Below are positions 23,071 to 35,328 of a stretch of 64,000 nt of DNA, piece after piece (position 1 is the first letter of the stretch; every line of letters begins with the position of its first letter). Source of the stretch: Catonia carolina (lineage: Eukaryota > Arthropoda > Insecta > Hemiptera > Achilidae); assembly GCA_035578175.1 (NCBI GenBank), contig JAQMRL010000005.1:51937722-52001721 (forward strand), written 5' to 3'. A model generated the notes under the pieces. The model was not told the origin of the DNA. It made no database searches and was given only the letters and a program-made list of their open reading frames with translations. The translations under genes and the position numbers were made by a program.

Positions 23071-23529
23071 TTTTATTAAAAGAATTATTAAAAATAAATT
23101 CGACAACCAAATGAATGCTAAAGAAAATTTTATTAATTGAATAAATATTATAAGATACAAAATGACACATATTTAATTAAGTAAGCATACAGTACTGATT
23201 AATATGGAATACACGTAATAAGTATTAAGTTAGTTGATAACTACTTAACATGGCCTATACTTACTTTTTCAGTCCCTTGAATACAATTAACCACAAAATA
23301 AGAAAAACTTTTCAACATAATCTAGACAAGAGCGACAATATTAACCTCAGGAAGAAAGGTAATGGTCGACCGAGGTAAAGATACCTGCAAAGGTTAGGTA
23401 ATCTGTAATCTAGAAGAATCATGACAATGATTATACACCATGAAACATAAAACGTACGTTATTTCTATTGGTGACGTGTAGGATAATAACGGATTCACCT
23501 AATACAGTGATCAACTTATAGATATATAA
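23071..23529. other. AT-rich spacer
   Basis: No feature recognised. Confidence 0.5.
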
Positions 23530-23531
23530 TA

Positions 23532-24301
23532 CAGGGTGATTTTTTAGTCCTGTTACCCAGTTGTTAATGTCTGGTAACTTTTTTTCTAAGAAGGGGAATT
23601 TTGTTTTGTGACATGAATGGTAGCCCTACTCAACCAGTATAGATATGGCAGTGTGAGTTAATTTTTCTTGAGCTGTGTAAAATTTTGTGCCATTTCTGAT
23701 TGTGTTATGAACAGAATGTCTTGTACGCTAGAACTGAACTTAGTCTGAAACGATTAGTCCAAGAGCTTCAGCTCTTGTACTAATCGTACCCAATACAGAT
23801 ACAATTTCAATTTTTTAATAGTTTTCGAAACACTTGAATATGACCAACCAACTTGCAAGGAAAGTTTTCGTAAACTTTTCCGAGGAGAATTGAGCAATCT
23901 TGTTTTCACATTCGTCATCTGTCAAAAAAGTTGGTCGACCACTACGTTGTCTGTCGCAAGCACTACCTGTCTCTTGGTGACATTGAAATTGACTTTCTTT
24001 TCTGATGGAGGAACACCATCAAAATGAATTAGAAATGATTATTTTACATTCGCGTACGATTTCATAGCAAAATATTGTTCAAGAATGAAAACCATAGTTC
24101 TAGAGTAAAAGACATTCTGTTCGTAACACGGCCGGAAACGGCAAAAAATTTTACACAGCACTAGGAGAATTAACTCACACTGCCGTATCTATACCAGTTG
24201 AGTAGGGCTACCAACTTCGTGTCACAAAACAAAATTTCCCTTTCTCAGAAAAAAATTACCTGACATTACAAATTGGGTAACAGGACTAAAAAATCACTCT
24301 G
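23532..24301. mobile_element. Fold-back element with relic mariner-like helix-turn-helix coding
   Basis: The ends CAGGGTGATTTTTTAGTCCT (left) and the inverse with CAGAGTG (right) match over about 200 bp, and TA flanks both sides. Inside, the minus strand reads TGSACDRQRSGRPTFLTDD (about 23960-23910) and, one frame over, SYSSVSKTIKKLKL followed by VRLVQELK (about 23850-23770). The GSxCDRxRSGRP linker and the KLKxYxxxxVQELK segment are typical of the DNA-binding half of mariner-type transposases. The catalytic half is missing and frames are broken, so this is a non-autonomous derivative. Confidence 0.7.
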
Positions 24302-25234
24302 TATATACTGGAACAAATCACCACTGGGCGTTTACATTCATCAAGTAGATGCAAAGAAAAAATATAACAAAAGACAGCGATCAAATTAAATGGTAGCTTG
24401 AAATAAAACAGTTACTAAAAAAAACTATTTACAACCATATTACCAATAAATCTATCTTAACGATTTTTACTTCTAAAGAAAAACGATATATCGAAATAAA
24501 ATACTGTATACCGAAAAGAATTCTTTGTGTAGATGACCTCTAATGGTTGAACATTTTAATAAATACAAATGTCATGTTATATTAATAAATCTAGTAAAGG
24601 GTATGTTCAAAAACAGAACTATTTTAATATTGGTGACGAAACAAAGCGACTATTTTTAAATTACCCGTAGTGTCGAATACATTAGTCTCTCATCGTCACC
24701 CTATGGAACAATAACGAACTCTATAACCCTCCTAAGCGTTCAAATCATCTTAAATAGCACGTTTCAGAAGACAAAACTACTTCACATTTTTTCTATTTTT
24801 AGAACAAGATAAATTTAGACATTATATCTATGACGTTCATTCATATACTAATGTTACGTTGTTATGACTGTCGAACAAAATTTTTAGAGATATGAGTCTG
24901 GGTGGACTAATAAAAAACTATTTTACAACCCTAAGCTACGTTAAAAATTTTTATAGACATAACTATCATTCTTTACTTTAATGTCATGGGTCAATTAAGA
25001 ATAATAAAAATTCTTTACTCAAAAATGTCATTAGGTTTAGATTAAATGGTTCCAGGAATTCTGAAATGATTTTTCTTTAAAAATACTGGAATTATAAACA
25101 TGGTGGACCAAACAAATAATCGATTACAGGACTTCCTCAAAAAGGAAAAAGGTACGCAAAATATATGTAGATGGGTAAGAAGATAGATGAGAAGTCTTAA
25201 GTGAGTGTCTTTATTGACATCACTATTTTTTTAA
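24302..25234. other. AT-rich DNA, nothing recognised
   Basis: No coding or repeat assignment. Confidence 0.5.
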
Positions 25235-25395
25235 CTTCCTAATCATCTAGGAAACTGGAATTCGGCAACGAAGATGGTGAAGGGTATTAGATGAAAATGA
25301 ATGATGCAAAAATCACAAACCTGACCAGTAATCGAACCCGATACCCCTAATACAGAAACCAGCAGCACTGACCACTAAACCAACGGGCCGACCAA
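25235..25395 (-). mobile_element. tRNA-derived SINE, inverted
   Basis: Read on the minus strand it starts GGTCGGCCCGTTGGTTTAGT with A-box pattern GGTTTAGTGGTCAG and B box GGGTTCGATTACTGG, followed by CAGGTTTGTGATTTTTGC and a tail with CACCATCTTCGTTGCCGAAT. Spacing of the boxes is tRNA-like. Confidence 0.65.
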
Positions 25396-25628
25396 AAAAT
25401 GAAAAAAATTGAATGACTATCCTAAAATATGCATAAAACCACACAGATTTTAATGGGGAAAAGCAGAAAGACACACGGTGGAAATAACAGATGAGATACG
25501 GAAACAAAGATTGGACAAGTCTCAAAAAGTACTGGCAAAACCGAAAGGCTAGATTAACACGTTATCCGAAGAACATTAGAAATTGATTGGCTTAGTGGTC
25601 TAATGTGGCCTCAAGAAAAAAGAAAAAA

Positions 25629-26401
25629 TCTGGCGTGAAACACACACGACTTTTTCTTGCCAATGCAAATAATTAGCAATATAATCTAACATTATTAATA
25701 AAACATTACAAATAAACAAAAAAAAACTAACTTCAAAAACATAACCGTATTTTAAACCTTAATAAAAGATGCAAAATGGAAATCAACCTTTGTTTAGCTT
25801 AATAATACGAATAATCACTCATTGACGCTAAACTAGGCTCTGTAGAGAAAAATTGTTAAAATAAAAGTTGTAGATATTTTAATTTTCTATTAATTTGGTT
25901 ATACACACTTTTGTCGTAAAATGCATACTAAGGCCAAAATCTTAAAAAAAAATCTATGTTATTTTACACGTTTTCGTGAGGAGAAAAACAGAAAATCGCT
26001 AATTACCGCTAAACTAAGCGTTATGCAAAACAATGTTAGAAATAAGTTGTAGGTTTTTAAATTTTCTATAACTTGTATCATACACTTTTGCGCTGAAATG
26101 CATATTAAGGCCGCAATCTAAAAAAAAAAAACATTTTTTCTACGAGAGCAAAGCCTCCTCCAGAATTTCCGCAGACATGGCGCTTACCCTATCTTGTAGA
26201 GTATATACGTAAAATATAGTAAATGAAGCGGTTTTCAAAAAATCGTAGGAGCTTTTTTGAGAAATCGCAAAAAAGTGAAAAATAACACGAATAAACTACT
26301 ACTTCCGGTTGACCGATTTTAATGAAAATGTTCGTGCCGGGTCCTCAAGTTAACTCAAGTTTCAACTTCGTACGATATTCCGTTCTTGAGAACATCACAC
26401 A

Positions 26402-26446
<45 letters not shown>

Positions 26447-26583
26447 ACACGCCAACCGCTAAAAAACATGTTTTTGGGTTCAGGGGGTCTGAAAACGTGT
26501 ATATCCGGTGAAAACTCAATTTCGAAAAATCGACATGAAAACAATACTTTCCTTCCTATATATTCATATAGGCAAGAGAAAGT
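25629..26583 (+). mobile_element. HL element, full length
   Basis: From TCTGGCGTGAAACACACACG to the hairpin CCTATATATTCATATAGG and CAAGAGAAAGT. The internal duplicated units are both present. The fixed-position microsatellite is expanded (about 26396-26450, AC-rich with interruptions). Confidence 0.75.
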
Positions 26584-27563
26584 AAAAAAAGTAATTGTTT
26601 TGAAACACTAACGGAGCCTTATGTTCAAGAATTTTGACCAACCCTTTTATTTAAAGTAATCAACTCGTTTTAACAGAAAAAAAGAATGCAGCTTTCATTC
26701 GTAAAGAGAAATAGGGCATTTTCCTTCTTAAAGTAGGACAATTTAAATGCCACCAAGCACATCAGAGAAAGGAATAGAGCTGATAAAAAAAACAAGAGAT
26801 AACATGAAAGGTTATAGCCGTAATAAAACAAATTAGTAACAATGACTACTACATAAAAATAATTAAATTATAAACAAGGTCGACTTAAGACAGAATACAA
26901 GATATTCTAATAATATAAGAATAATAAATATTTATAAAAAAAACACAGACCCATTACGAATAGATTTAAAATACAAACAAATATTATTGCTGTTATGAAT
27001 AATTAAAGAATTATACATTAATAAATAAGGAAATAAATAATATTTCAATTGAAGGATAAACGGGAGAGATAAACCAAGATATAAAACGACAGGCAGGAGG
27101 GGGTAAAAGTGTAAGAGGAGTAAGCAAAGGGGGACACATTAGGGGGTGCGGCGTGGGATACACACTGTACAGAAACTAAACTAGACAATCAATTAAGCTG
27201 TATTAAGGACTATTTACTGGGATGTTTTATTAACATGTTATTTTTTTAAGTTGGAGGTCTTGTAACGTTAATGTAATACAATAATAATAATAATAATACG
27301 CTAACATATAAGTGTTTATATCAATTGAAATCTGCACTTAGTTTATACAATACAGCCCTATCTGTGGGAAGAGTTGTAATTAGCGTAAATACCTCTTTAT
27401 CTTCCAGAGACCTACCAGTTAGTAAAGATTAGTAGGCACCAATATAATAATGGCCAATGTATCGCCTACCATTTGAAGGTGCGGAAACACTTGTAACATC
27501 ATTTGCTACCAAGTTATTCCCATCGATGTATACCTTTTAACTTCATCGATGAAGTTAAATATA
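26584..27563. other. No gene recognised; purine-rich patch
   Basis: About 27050-27165 is purine-rich (GGCAGGAGGGGGTAAAAG, AAAGGGGGACACATTAGGGG). An AAT trinucleotide run lies near 27280-27298. Confidence 0.45.
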
Positions 27564-27815
27564 CGAGGTGTGACTATTATTAAATAACGAGACTGACGTA
27601 AAATTTTATTTTTATTTTATACATTATCACGTATTGTCACCTTCAATGTACACTCCTTCTCTACCCCTACAACGCTCCATGCGAATTTTCCATTGTTGGA
27701 AACAGTGCTGGAAGTCATCTTCTGTCAGCTTCATCAGGACACGTGCCGCTTTCTCTTTTAAAGCTTCCACAGACTCAAATCTTGTAGCATTTAATGCAAT
27801 TTCATCTTAGGGAAC
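27564..27815 (-). pseudogene. Mariner (DD34D-type) transposase C-terminus and terminal repeat
   Basis: The minus strand encodes RFESVEALKEKAARVLMKL then TEDDFQHCFQQWKIRMERC, followed by GREGVYIEGD and a stop. This is the classic mariner C-terminus (F.SVEA...A..L..L...DFQ.CF..WK.RM..C....G.Y.EGD). The terminal repeat ACGAGGTGTGACTATTATTA lies about 100 bp beyond the stop. A stop just upstream (PVP*DEIALN) and loss of the catalytic domain show a dead 5'-deleted fragment. Confidence 0.8.
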
Positions 27816-28984
27816 AGGTAAAGATAATAACATGTAATAAACCGTGGTTTTTTACTTATGATCCGGAAACGAAGCGCCAATCCATGCACTGGAAGAGCCG
27901 AACTTCACCGAGAGCCAAAAAAGCTCGAATGAGCAAGTCAAAATGTAAAGCAATGATGATTTTTTTATAATATATTATTGATGATTGTTCAGTTTTGGGA
28001 GAAGATAACAGAACTGTCTCTGAAATAGTAAATATTTTTGTAGCTCTGTACAAATACATTAAATTCTTATAAATCCAATATTTATAGACTTAACATTATC
28101 ACTGTAATATACTTTTCAATTTCAGAGTAATAAATAAAAAGAACTGATAATACTACAAAAAGTTTATAATAAGAAAGTTAAATATTGCATATGACGGAGA
28201 AATACAAGTGATACAAGTGAGTACGCACCTTTTAATGTAAAAGAAATTAATGGTTGGTAAGTTCATGCCATATTACCACATTACCATTCACTGAATTTGC
28301 AATTTTCGAATACCATTAGCCTTGATTATATATAAAATAAGAATACAAAATTGTTAAATGAATATTTAAAATAATGACTTTTAAAAATAACTATTGTATC
28401 AAAATACGTTCAAACAATGAAAAAAAAGAGCACAGATTATAAATAATAAAGTTCTGGATAATAAAAACAAAACGAAAAACGACACAAAATATCCTTGAAG
28501 GCAGTTAAATTTGGCAACTGTAGACAAATTAAAAGTTAATCATGACTTTATAATCTTACTTGTTACGACAAAAAATATTAATAAAGTACAACCTTGAGAA
28601 GACAAAATCTAAAATATTACGACCGTGTTCACTCAATACACAACGTCGTTAAAATATCGATTCATTGGAATGTAATGCAATCCTCCATAGTCACAATAGT
28701 AAATTCTAAACTCAGATTCACTTTCATTAATACTCAATTCTGTTATGAAGTATCAGAAATTATGAAGTATGAAATTAAATTAAAGAAAGAAATTAAATTT
28801 TTAAGTTTCTAAAACACAACTAATTCCTAAAATATCAAACCAAGAAAAAGTAATGGGGCTTTAGGTGCACGATTTTGGTTTGAAAATTTACGCGCTACAA
28901 CTTTTCGACAACTAAAACCTAAAGAAAAGATTGAAGCGCCGGGAAACCTTCGATTTGGGAAATACAAGTACCCATAATGTTGTT
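27816..28984. other. AT-rich DNA, nothing recognised
   Basis: A plus-strand frame of 72 codons at 28594-28812 has no recognisable features. Confidence 0.5.
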
Positions 28985-28989
28985 TCTTG

Positions 28990-29255
28990 AATATATTTTG
29001 TTGTTGTTTTTGTTGTTGCCGAAAACTGGTTTGAACCTTCTAGAGGTTCACTAAGTAAAACTAGGAGTGAGGTGGTTTACATTGTCTTCCTCAATGAGTG
29101 GAAAAGTATGCTTATCAGCATACCTTCCAAAAAATATCAACTTTCCACCCTGCAAATGACATTTTCACTTCATTCCTCTCAGAGGACTCTTAACTAGTGT
29201 CTTTTACACCTTTACTTCCTCTTTTTGTAACGCTTCGGTCATAATTGGTTGTATA
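28990..29255 (-). mobile_element. AAC-SINE, inverted, 5' end lost
   Basis: An expanded GTTGTT tail (about 28999-29020) leads into AACTGGTTTGAACC, GGTGGTTTACATTGTCTTCC and GCTTATCAGCATACC. The copy ends at GTCATAATTGGTTG where the fold-back element begins. Confidence 0.7.
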
Positions 29256-29257
29256 TA

Positions 29258-29854
29258 CAGGGTGATTGAGAACTATCCAACAATCTCGGTAGCTCACTCT
29301 ATAGCTAAAAATAAAAAAAAGTTTATATAAACATAGGGTTCATATAAACGTTTCGTCAGGGTTCATATAAACGTTTCGTCAGTGAGTTATGCAGGATCAA
29401 ATATTTTGCCGAGAATACAAATATGATGGTTTCATATGTATATTTACCTGATAAATAGAATAAAATTAGTCCCATTAATGTACCTTGATCAATTTTAAAG
29501 ATATCTTACGTAAAAGTCTAGAATCGGGAGTTAAAAAATAACACATTTTTGTCTTTAACGTGAAATTACTTTAATAAATGGTAAATTAAAGTGTATTTTT
29601 TCTTTAATTTGTAGAAAATGTTATTATGAAAAGATTTATGTAAATTACTTATGAAAAAATTGAATTTTTCACAATTTCAGCCTAAAATGGCCAGCACGGT
29701 CTCTCGACCTCACACCAACACACTTTTTTTATGGAGTAAAAGCTAACGAAGCGTTTTCGGGTCTGTGTTAATATTAACTTTTTTTCTTATTTTTACTTAG
29801 CTTACCTATAAAATGAGCTACCGAGAGATTGCCGTATAGTTCTGAATCACCCGG
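29258..29854. mobile_element. Fold-back MITE, TA-flanked
   Basis: The left arm CAGGGTGATTGAGAACTATC..CTCGGTAGCTCACTCTATAG and the inverse right arm (AATGAGCTACCGAGAGATTG..CACCCGG) match over about 100 bp, and TA lies on both sides. A 23-bp direct duplication of TTCATATAAACGTTTCGTCA occurs at about 29339-29381. No coding. Confidence 0.7.
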
Positions 29855-29929
29855 TATAATTATATGACTGGCATAGGCCAATTTTAATTACCATATAATT
29901 ATAATTGGCATATAATAATTACTTTTACA

Positions 29930-30145
29930 GAGATTTGAATAGTAAACAGTGATTACCGGTGTAATTTGATGGATGGTGTTCAATTAACCATACTTTTTCA
30001 AGAATGGTCGGCCCGAGTCTGTACAAGATTAAACTTCATTTACACGTCATGCACATCATCCTCATCCAACTGGGTCATGAAGGTTGCTTATTATTTTCAA
30101 ACTGAACAGATTGCAACGTACATAAATTAGGTAGGCCTATAAAAA
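29930..30145 (+). mobile_element. SINE-F body without its tRNA-like head
   Basis: GGTGTAATTTGATGGATGGT, CAATTAACCATACTTTTTC, GTCGGCCCGAGTCTGTACAA and AACAGATTGCAACGTACATA match the body of SINE-F at 50907-51200. The A and B boxes are absent. Confidence 0.7.
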
Positions 30146-31214
30146 AATGTTAATACTTATAGAAGGAAGTTTATATTAAAAGACGAAACTCTTTTCAAAA
30201 AAAAAGTTGCAAACATACAACTGATAAATAATCGTACCGGGAATTTATGGAGATGTAGCAAATTCAATTTATCCGTGAGATATCCTTAAATATTTTTTTG
30301 CGTGGTATAAGAAATGTATATATATATATAATTGTATCTATACTGACATACGTAAAAAATTTATTTATTTTTTTATTACCATATTCAGGCGACAGTTTTT
30401 ATCTAAATGTCATACCACTAAAAAAAACTATTTAATTGGATTCAGAAATCTTATTTATTTAATTAACTTAAAATCATACAGTTGAATACTTGTATTTAAA
30501 TATGTTCAATCGTAATTTAATTGGTTTATGTAAATTCATGCACAGAAACTTAATGTATTTACCAGTATCTCGGATCAAGTTTTTTTGCCGTTCAGACATG
30601 TAGAAATGTGTTGATTACTATATCTTATTTAATTTATGTAAAGTTGTAAAGTCTGTACTTAAATAATGTATATATTATTTATATTTTCTTCAATTATTTT
30701 ATCCAGTATTTATTATTTATTTATTTTTTTATTGAAGTTTTATGGAAATTATCCTGTTTTGTAGAAATAACCATACTGTTGTTATACAGTACAGTTGTAA
30801 AATCATAGTGCTTATTAAATTACTTATAACATCGTGTAATTATAATGTTTAGTGTTTTTATTTATTTATTTAATATTTCTTTCTTAGGTGTGGTTTAACA
30901 TTAATGTAAATTGACGTATGCACATCTAACTAATATATGGATAAATAAATAAAATGTATTGATAAATTTCATTACGTATTCCATCTTGAATACATAAATG
31001 ATATTTTCTAGGTAGTTTTGAAATTATCTTTTTATCTCAATCATTTTTATGAGAAAATGATTTGCAAATTTGTATTTTTATTGAATAAAATTATGACAAA
31101 GTTAATTTAATTTTAATGTAAATTAGTTTAATGCATAAATAAAAGTTATTTCGAACAAACAGCACTAAAATTTTCATTAATATCCAAGCGGTATCCACCA
31201 AAGTTTATTTTTAT
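30146..31214. other. AT-rich DNA with (TA)n
   Basis: A short TA run lies at about 30317-30330. No gene or known repeat. Confidence 0.5.
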
Positions 31215-31640
31215 TTTTGTGGCAATTTTTAAAAATTGTCATTTATAATTTTTCTTAGTCCGTACCGTTCGTTCGTTCCTCACACCAAATGTGTGAAACT
31301 ACAAACGACACCAACAAACGGTTTTCGGATTCGTAATCTACACAAAACGTTTGCGGACCTGACTTGGGTTTAAAGTTCCGGTTTGTACCGGAAGTGGCCC
31401 AAAACTGGAAGTCCAGAAATCAAAGTCAGAAACTACACGAGATAGCAACAAACGGTTTTCGGATTCGTAAACTACGCAAAAAGTTAGGCCTAGATTGGGT
31501 TTGAAGTACCGGTTTCGAACGGAAGTCAAGAAATCAGTCGGAATTTGGAAACAAAAATAGTGTCGTTCGATTCCTTTCAAAGAGAAAATACAGAGATACA
31601 AACAGTTTTGCCAAAGGTAACCCTTTTCACAACTGCAATA
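31215..31640 (-). repeat. Repeat family D, inverted, two tandem units
   Basis: CAACAAACGGTTTTCGGATT occurs at about 31312 and 31448, giving a unit of about 135 bp with TTCCGGTTTGTACCGGAAGT-type palindromes. GGCAATTTTTAAAAATTGTC marks the family's terminal motif in inverse orientation. Confidence 0.65.
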
Positions 31641-32640
31641 CTTTCTCTCTTTATCCTACCATAGATGAAGCGTGAGAAAATAAAAAGTAATTATTTTTAA
31701 TGTTTTACCTCAAGGGTTAACATTGATTTAAGTAAAAAGCAATTAGATTAGATAAACTACTAAAGTAAAACAGGTTGTCCTGTTTTAAGCAAAAAGTTTT
31801 CCCTCTTGTCTGCTCCTGGGAAATTAAAGACAATTTATTTTTGCTTAGTATTACTAACGTTAACTTTTAACATTGTTTTCTTCTACGGTGTTTTTTTCTG
31901 TTTATTTTTAGATTAAATTGGTAAACTTAAGCTTAATTTCAAAATCGCCTACGTCCACTTTTTTATAAGATTAAAAAAACTGAAAAGAAACTTTTAGAAA
32001 AGAATTTATAATTTAACAACGCGGTGAAGTGAGTGAACAAATTGTACTTAACAAGAAATACTTTGTTTCATATTAAAATACCAATTTCCCTTTCCTAAAA
32101 CCACGAAACCAAATCGCGTCATGTAAAAATTCGTTTTTCTTCCTCCATAACGGATACGCAAATATGTAGGCTAATATATATATATATATATATACTAATG
32201 CAATTCGAAAGTGGCTAACGAATAAAATTTTGATTAGAATCTTTTATGTGAAATTGGCCTTTCGAATTGGGGAGATATTTCTGCTGCTCCAGGTACAATG
32301 CCCAAAAATTCCTGAAGTAAACATAAACGGGAATATCTGAACCGAAAATAAAACAATGACCATTGTTAATATTAGGTAAATAACCTATTTTTATAGAAAC
32401 CGATCAATTAACCGCGTTTTGAATCTATTGTAATATGAAAGTACACGTTAAAATGTTACCATTTTATTAATTACAGGTTGACATGGAGGTCACGTCAATC
32501 AATTTTAATAACAGTAATGTATTATTAATAATATTTTGTTGTAGTCAGTTTACATGCATACGAAATATGACATGGTGTTGACAGAATAACGTTCAAACGA
32601 CAAAATGATTAATAGTACCACGAATTTCATGTAATACATA
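31641..32640. other. AT-rich DNA with (AT)n
   Basis: An AT run lies at about 32173-32194. Otherwise nothing recognised. Confidence 0.5.
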
Positions 32641-33547
32641 TACCGAGTGTCCCAAAAGTCTAAGCACGGCGAAATATTTCGCGAACTAGTGATGTTATGC
32701 TTCAAAACAAAATATAACCTTATGAATCTGAATAAAAAATACTGAAAATCATGTTCGTACATTTTTTCCGCCATCTTGAATGCAACTTTTTTTAAAATAC
32801 GAGGTGGTCATGTAACACATCATTTCCAAATAGAATTTTGCAAAAAATCCACTGGTGAAAACCGTTTTCAAATATCTCTTACCGTTTTAAGTTACAGCTC
32901 GTCACACTCGGGAACACAGTGAAAATAGCCTGTCTTGGATGTTAGTAGTCTATTATCTTTTTTAATCGTCACTAAGAGTTAATTAACTAATCAATTTGAG
33001 TTTAATTTTAACAAATCAGTGCAAATTTTTTAATGATTCATCAAAAATTACTAAAAGTCTGCTGTAACATAGTAAACAATAAGAAATGGCTTGTTGAGTT
33101 TTTTACCTTATTTAAATTTTGCATTGTACAAGCATTAAAAAGAAAGGGTTAATAAAGATTTGCATTGATTTGTTAAAATTAAACTGAAATTAAGTTAAAT
33201 TTATCAGTGAATTAACTCTTAGTGACGGTTAAAGAAGATAATACTAACATCCAAGACAGGCCATTTTCACTGTATTCCCGAGTTTGACGGGTTGTAACTT
33301 CAAAACGGTAAGAGATATTTGAAAACGGTTTTTACTAGTGGATTTTTCGCAAAATTCTATTCGGAAATGATGTGTTACATGACCATCTTCGTATTTAAAA
33401 AAAAAGTTGCATTCAAGATGGCGGAAAAATGTACGAACATGATTTTCAGCATTTTTATTCACATTCATACGGTTATATTGTGTTTTAAAGAATAAAATCA
33501 CTAGTTCGCGAAATATTTTGCTGTGCTCGGACTTTTGGGACACCACA
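32641..33547. mobile_element. Large fold-back element, arms about 380 bp
   Basis: The ends read GTGTCCCAAAAGTCTAAGCA and the inverse of GTGTCCCAAAAGTCCGAGCA. The match continues through AAATATTTCGCGAACTAGTG, the CGCCATCTTGAATGCAAC segment and TAACATCCAAGACAGG to about 33025 and 33140, leaving a loop of roughly 120 bp. No transposase motif was seen. No clear target duplication. Confidence 0.75.
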
Positions 33548-34010
33548 TGTTCATTAACTAGTCTTCTAAAACCAACCAGGAAAACTCAAACGGATCAAAA
33601 ACTTATTTCACTTATTAACTATTTTTCTTATTTTTTTAAAAAATGATTAAATCAAGGTAAACCAGCTATTTACAAGTTGTACAAATTCCCATAACAGATT
33701 TACTATTTAATATTATTGAAAATAATGGCTACAGTTTATATTAAAATTAAAAATCGATATCAGAAAATTAATAAATATTTAGCAAATTCTAATAGATCTG
33801 AGTTACAAATAAGTATTGTAATAGAAAATAATTATTAGTCTATCCGTAAAGTAATAAATAACACAGTAAACTATTATTTGGACGTTAAAAAAACCTATAC
33901 AAAGATTTTCAAGACTCAACAATTGGAATGTTGACACAGTGATTAACATAAACACGACAATTTTTAATGTTTTAAAAAACTGTTAATAAATTCTTTTAGA
34001 AAAATATAAA
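33548..34010. other. AT-rich spacer
   Basis: Nothing recognised. Confidence 0.5.
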
Positions 34011-34907
34011 ACACACAACTTTCTCTTGCCAATACAAATAATGAACAATATAACCTAACATTAGTAATACAACATTAGATAACCAAAAAAACTAACCTCA
34101 AAAATATAACCTTATTTTAATCATGAGTGAATGATGCAAAATTAAAACCAACCCCACTTTGGCTTAATAATACAGAAAAACACTCTTTGACGCTAAAATA
34201 GGCTCTGTAGCGAAAAATTGTTAAAAATAAAAGCTGCAGGATTTTTAATTTTCTATAAATTTGATTATATACACTTTTTTCGTAAAATGCATACAGAGGC
34301 CGAAATCTTAAAAATCTATTTGTTTTTACAGATTTTCATGGAAAACACACAAAATCACTAATTACCGTTAAACTAAGCATTAAACAAATAAATATTTGGA
34401 ATAAAAGTAGTAGGTTTTTAGATATTCAACAACTTTGATTATATACACTTTTGCCCTAAAATTCATTTGAAGGCCGCAATCTTAAATAAAACATTTTTTT
34501 CTACGAGAGAACAGCCTCCCCAAGAATTTCAGCAGACATGGCGCCAACCCTATCGTGCAGAGCATAAAAATGTAGTAAATGAGGAAATTTTAAAAAAATC
34601 TTAAGAGCCGTTTTTGAGAAAATCGCAAAAACGTAAAAAATTACAGGAATAAACTACTACTTCCGGTTGACCGATTTTCATGAAAATGTTCGTATCGAGT
34701 CTTACTTACTAAAGTTTCAAATTTCAACTTCGTCCGATGTTCCGTTCTTGAGATATTCTGTTCACACACAGACCAATAGCTAAAAACATGTTTTTTGGGT
34801 TCAGGGGGTCTGAAAACGTGTATATCCGGTGAAAACTCAATTTCGAAAAATCGACATGAAAACAATACTTTCCTTCCTATTTTTCATATATATAGGCAAG
34901 AGAAAGT
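34011..34907 (+). mobile_element. HL element lacking its first about 20 bases
   Basis: It enters at CACACAACTTTCTCTTGCC and continues to the 3' hairpin region (TCATATATATAGGCAAGAGA). The microsatellite is minimal (GTTCACACACAGACC). Confidence 0.7.
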
Positions 34908-35328
34908 AAAAAATTGTAATTGGATATAATAAATAATTATAGATGTTAAATTACTTGATAACATGAATTATTTTTTAGAAAGGTAACAAACTTAAAACGA
35001 TAATTTTACTAAAACATGGATATCAATGACTTAGTACCCAGAATCGGTACGCTTTGCAAATCTGACCCGATGTTTGACTTAGCAACGAGATCATGGAGAC
35101 CGTGGAGTAGGTAAATTCCGCTTATTTGCATACATATGGAATCAAATGCAGTTTAGGTTGGATATATTACCATCACACAAGCCGTTCCTGCTACGACTGA
35201 TTTATAATACCGTATTAACACCCACATTAGACTTGTTGATCCCACACTAAATAGTTATTACTACAAATTAATAAATACAATTTTAACAAACTATGGTATT
35301 AATAAACATGAAATGAATTTAAAAAAAA
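34908..35328. other. Spacer, nothing recognised
   Basis: No feature identified. Confidence 0.5.
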
